DNA of 64,000 bases from positions 1-64,000 of the forward strand of contig WBMZ01011422.1 of the NCBI GenBank assembly GCA_013400975.1, written 5' to 3'. The position numbers and the translations under genes were made by a program. Below the pieces are notes generated by a model. It was not told the origin of the DNA and made no database searches. It was given only the letters and a program-made list of their open reading frames with translations. The stretch comes from Atrichornis clamosus (taxonomy: Eukaryota > Chordata > Aves > Passeriformes > Menuridae). Shown here in pieces: positions 61,766 to 64,000 of the stretch (its first letter is position 1; every line of letters begins with the position of its first letter).

Positions 61766-64000
61766 GATCCCCTGTCTAGAAAAGTGATAATAAGGAAATG
61801 GTCACGTCACATATATTTAAGAGGAAGTCAGCTACTGGCAAACTGCTGCTTCAAAGACTCAGAAGAGAAATACAAATGCTTGTGTTTTTCAGCACCTCAG
61901 CTACGCAATTATTGTTGCTCTGTACTAATGGATCTTCTTCCGTCTCTGAATCTGACCCATGTAGACCATTTTACGGTGCTGAAACATTCCCTGTAGGATA
62001 CTTTCTACTGCCATATCCAACCCAATTTTCAGACATCTGAAAAGAGAGTCTTTCAACCATTTCCTCAGAAAATTTTACACATTCTCAGAAAGGTTAAGGG
62101 TTGGAACACGCACCTGTAACTGAACCGAAATCTCATTTCTCTGTTCATCTACAATGAGGATTAGATCTGAAAGACATCTAAGGCACAAAAGTTTTATTTC
62201 TACTGTTACATCAAACAATCCAGCAAAGAGCAAATTCATTTCACTGAAGTCAAAGCACTGGTTAGTATGAAGCTCACCTAAGTGCAAAAAAGTGCAAAGG
62301 GAGTGTACAAGTGTGCATGTATAGACCAGTAAAGCCAGAAACATTTTCTGGGACAAATATCCAGACTTCCCCTACAAATGCCATATCTATGACAGTCATC
62401 AATGGCTGTAACCAAGTCATACCACCAGTAGAACTTGTTTCAGTATTTGGCAATTCCCTTTTTCCACATCCTTGTGATCGAAGATTAAAAGCATCTCAGG
62501 TAGCTAACTATTCATCACAACAACACAGGGCAAAAATACCCAACAGGAAGCAGAGCACTCAGGAATTGTTGAAGGAAATGAGTGCAGTGCCACTGAAAAA
62601 CACGCATTGTATTGGTCAATGCCAATTTTGGCTTAGTGCCTTCAGCACATTATCGAAATCAGAAGCTCTGTGGCCCTCCCCACACAGGACATGAAGTCAG
62701 CTCTCCTGTGAGCCACTTTGAGCTTATTGAATACCCATAACCCACAATAAAACATCTCTTTTTCCTACTCCTCTTATGTTGTCCCTTACCTTCTCCCTGG
62801 CATACAAAACTCCTTTTTTAATACAGACAGGCCACAGCAGGGTGATGGAGTTACATTGTAAGCTTGCCCTATAAACTGAAAAAAAGCTAGAAACCCTACT
62901 TTTTTGTCCTTGAAATGAGAAGAACTATTTGCTGGTGCTGTTTTAAGACAATTCTCCTGAGACTGCTTTGACAGCAAAAGCATTTATAAGTTTGGCAATT
63001 TTATTTAAAAAATTAAAAGCTCAGTTGTTAGGAACAAATAGGCTTGTGCTCTCATACACAAAAGCAATCTCTGTAATAAAATGTCATTAAGGTTCTGTGA
63101 AAGCTAGTGGCATTCATGTTTTAAGTTGCTTTTGGAAATAGATTACTAGGAAGAAGTTGTTCTTATGTACTGTAATGTGTATGGTTAAAATGTGACTCCA
63201 TTTGCAACCAATTTCACAAGAACTTGGTAAACTAACTTGAAAACACTTCATATTTGTCAGAGGGTGCTAATAAAAAAAGACTCATTCAGCAGTTCTGCTT
63301 TTGTGCTTTCACTTTGCTTCAACATAAATGTTTTTGTAGAAAATTGTTGCACTCCACTCAATCTGTATATCAGGTCCAAAAAGACACTGATGTATGTTTC
63401 TGAGAACGGAACCAGAAAGCAACCAAGAAATTCATTTGCAGGCTGTGGAATGGCTGCTATTGCTCAATAATATACAAAATTACTGCTAGAGTGAATTATG
63501 GGAAGGGTATCCTGCTTGGTGTTTTTTCTGCTGTCTTCCAAAGCCAGTATGAAACAAAATAACATGTCACACAGTTCTCTCATCATGTTCTCAAATACAG
63601 CCAAGAAGCTGCCCTATTCCATTTCTGAAGACCCAAGTGAGTGGGAAGAACCTGAGCCAGGCTTTCCTCTACACCTTGGCAGAGGCTGACACTGACCTCT
63701 CCAGAAATGGCCTAAGTGCCCAGCTAAGCACAAACTGTGAGGCTTCCACTTTGAGATATATTTCTCCTGTCATCTGTGCCCAGCTTTTGGATGTGGAGGG
63801 AGAATCTTAAAATTCTTAGGCTTTGGTAAGACTATCTTTGCAGGACACAGTTTTCCCTCTTTCAGAGACCAGCTCCACTACGGAGGCAAATGAAGTGCAG
63901 GCAAGAGAGGCTCCTTCCTAAGTGCAACAAAAAAAAATGCACAATGCCAGACTTCACCACAGATAGGCACCAAGAGTGGCATGTCACACTAAAACTGCAA

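Larger units (their letters stand above)
55245..64000. other. Non-coding interval to the right edge
   Basis: Bases 55245-56000 may be further decayed LINE sequence, but I cannot show it. Beyond that the DNA looks unique. It contains a 19-bp duplication (56336-56373), a period-20 imperfect duplication near 57686-57719, an 11-bp hairpin (61739-61765) and one ATG-initiated frame of 125 codons (62317-62694) without recognised domain. No gene is recognised. Confidence 0.55.

Noticed and set aside
1..64000. Bacterial-style operons, ribosome binding sites, insertion sequences, CRISPR arrays
   Set aside because: CR1 and LTR content shows vertebrate nuclear DNA. No regular direct repeats with spacers and no closely packed genes are present.

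Overview
This window looks like nuclear DNA of a bird. CR1 LINEs are present in both orientations, one of them ending in the CR1 3' octamer-type tail, and there are three solo copies of a TG...CA long terminal repeat of the kind common in avian (probably Neoaves) genomes. There are no operons, closely packed genes or bacterial signals. The sequence is mostly AT-rich and single-copy, with few repeats for a vertebrate genome. I recognise no cellular protein-coding gene and no rRNA, tRNA or CRISPR. The only proteins I can name are broken pieces of CR1-clade reverse-transcriptase ORFs.

Layout. Bases 1-260 are the edge of a CpG island, so a promoter or first exon of a gene probably lies at or just left of the window. 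Bases 377-3096 hold two antisense 5'-truncated CR1 copies. Bases 5350-8674 hold two solo LTRs of one family in opposite orientation. Bases 8675-27722 are about 19 kb of nearly repeat-free non-coding DNA, with several perfect inverted repeats and homeodomain- or SMAD-like motif clusters that could be conserved regulatory elements. Bases 27723-28450 are an LTR fragment abutting a sense CR1 with a clean 3' end. The third solo LTR is at 35758-36315. Bases 36316-53989 are again non-coding, with one fair MIR-like SINE at 45876-46005 and a weaker one near 51.3 kb. Bases 53990-54770 are an old CR1/L3-type LINE in antisense, with recognisable reverse-transcriptase residues, followed by a GC- and CpG-rich patch at 54830-55135 that differs sharply from its surroundings. 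The rest, to 64000, is non-coding DNA with a striking 11-bp hairpin at 61.74 kb.

Interpretation. If the gene at the left edge runs rightwards, the window is its first intron. If it runs leftwards, for which a good splice donor and a start codon are visible on the minus strand, the window is upstream intergenic DNA. Several short segments have good splice sites on both sides (22834-22969, 35478-35578, 41056-41088, 43981-44017, 48747-48781 on +, and 39801-39894 on -). They could be exons of an unannotated transcript, but decoy exons of this quality are expected in 64 kb of vertebrate DNA. I found no convincing undescribed biological system. The best candidates for follow-up are the CpG-rich patch at 54.8-55.1 kb, the exon-like segment at 22.8-23.0 kb and the inverted-repeat regulatory-like blocks.
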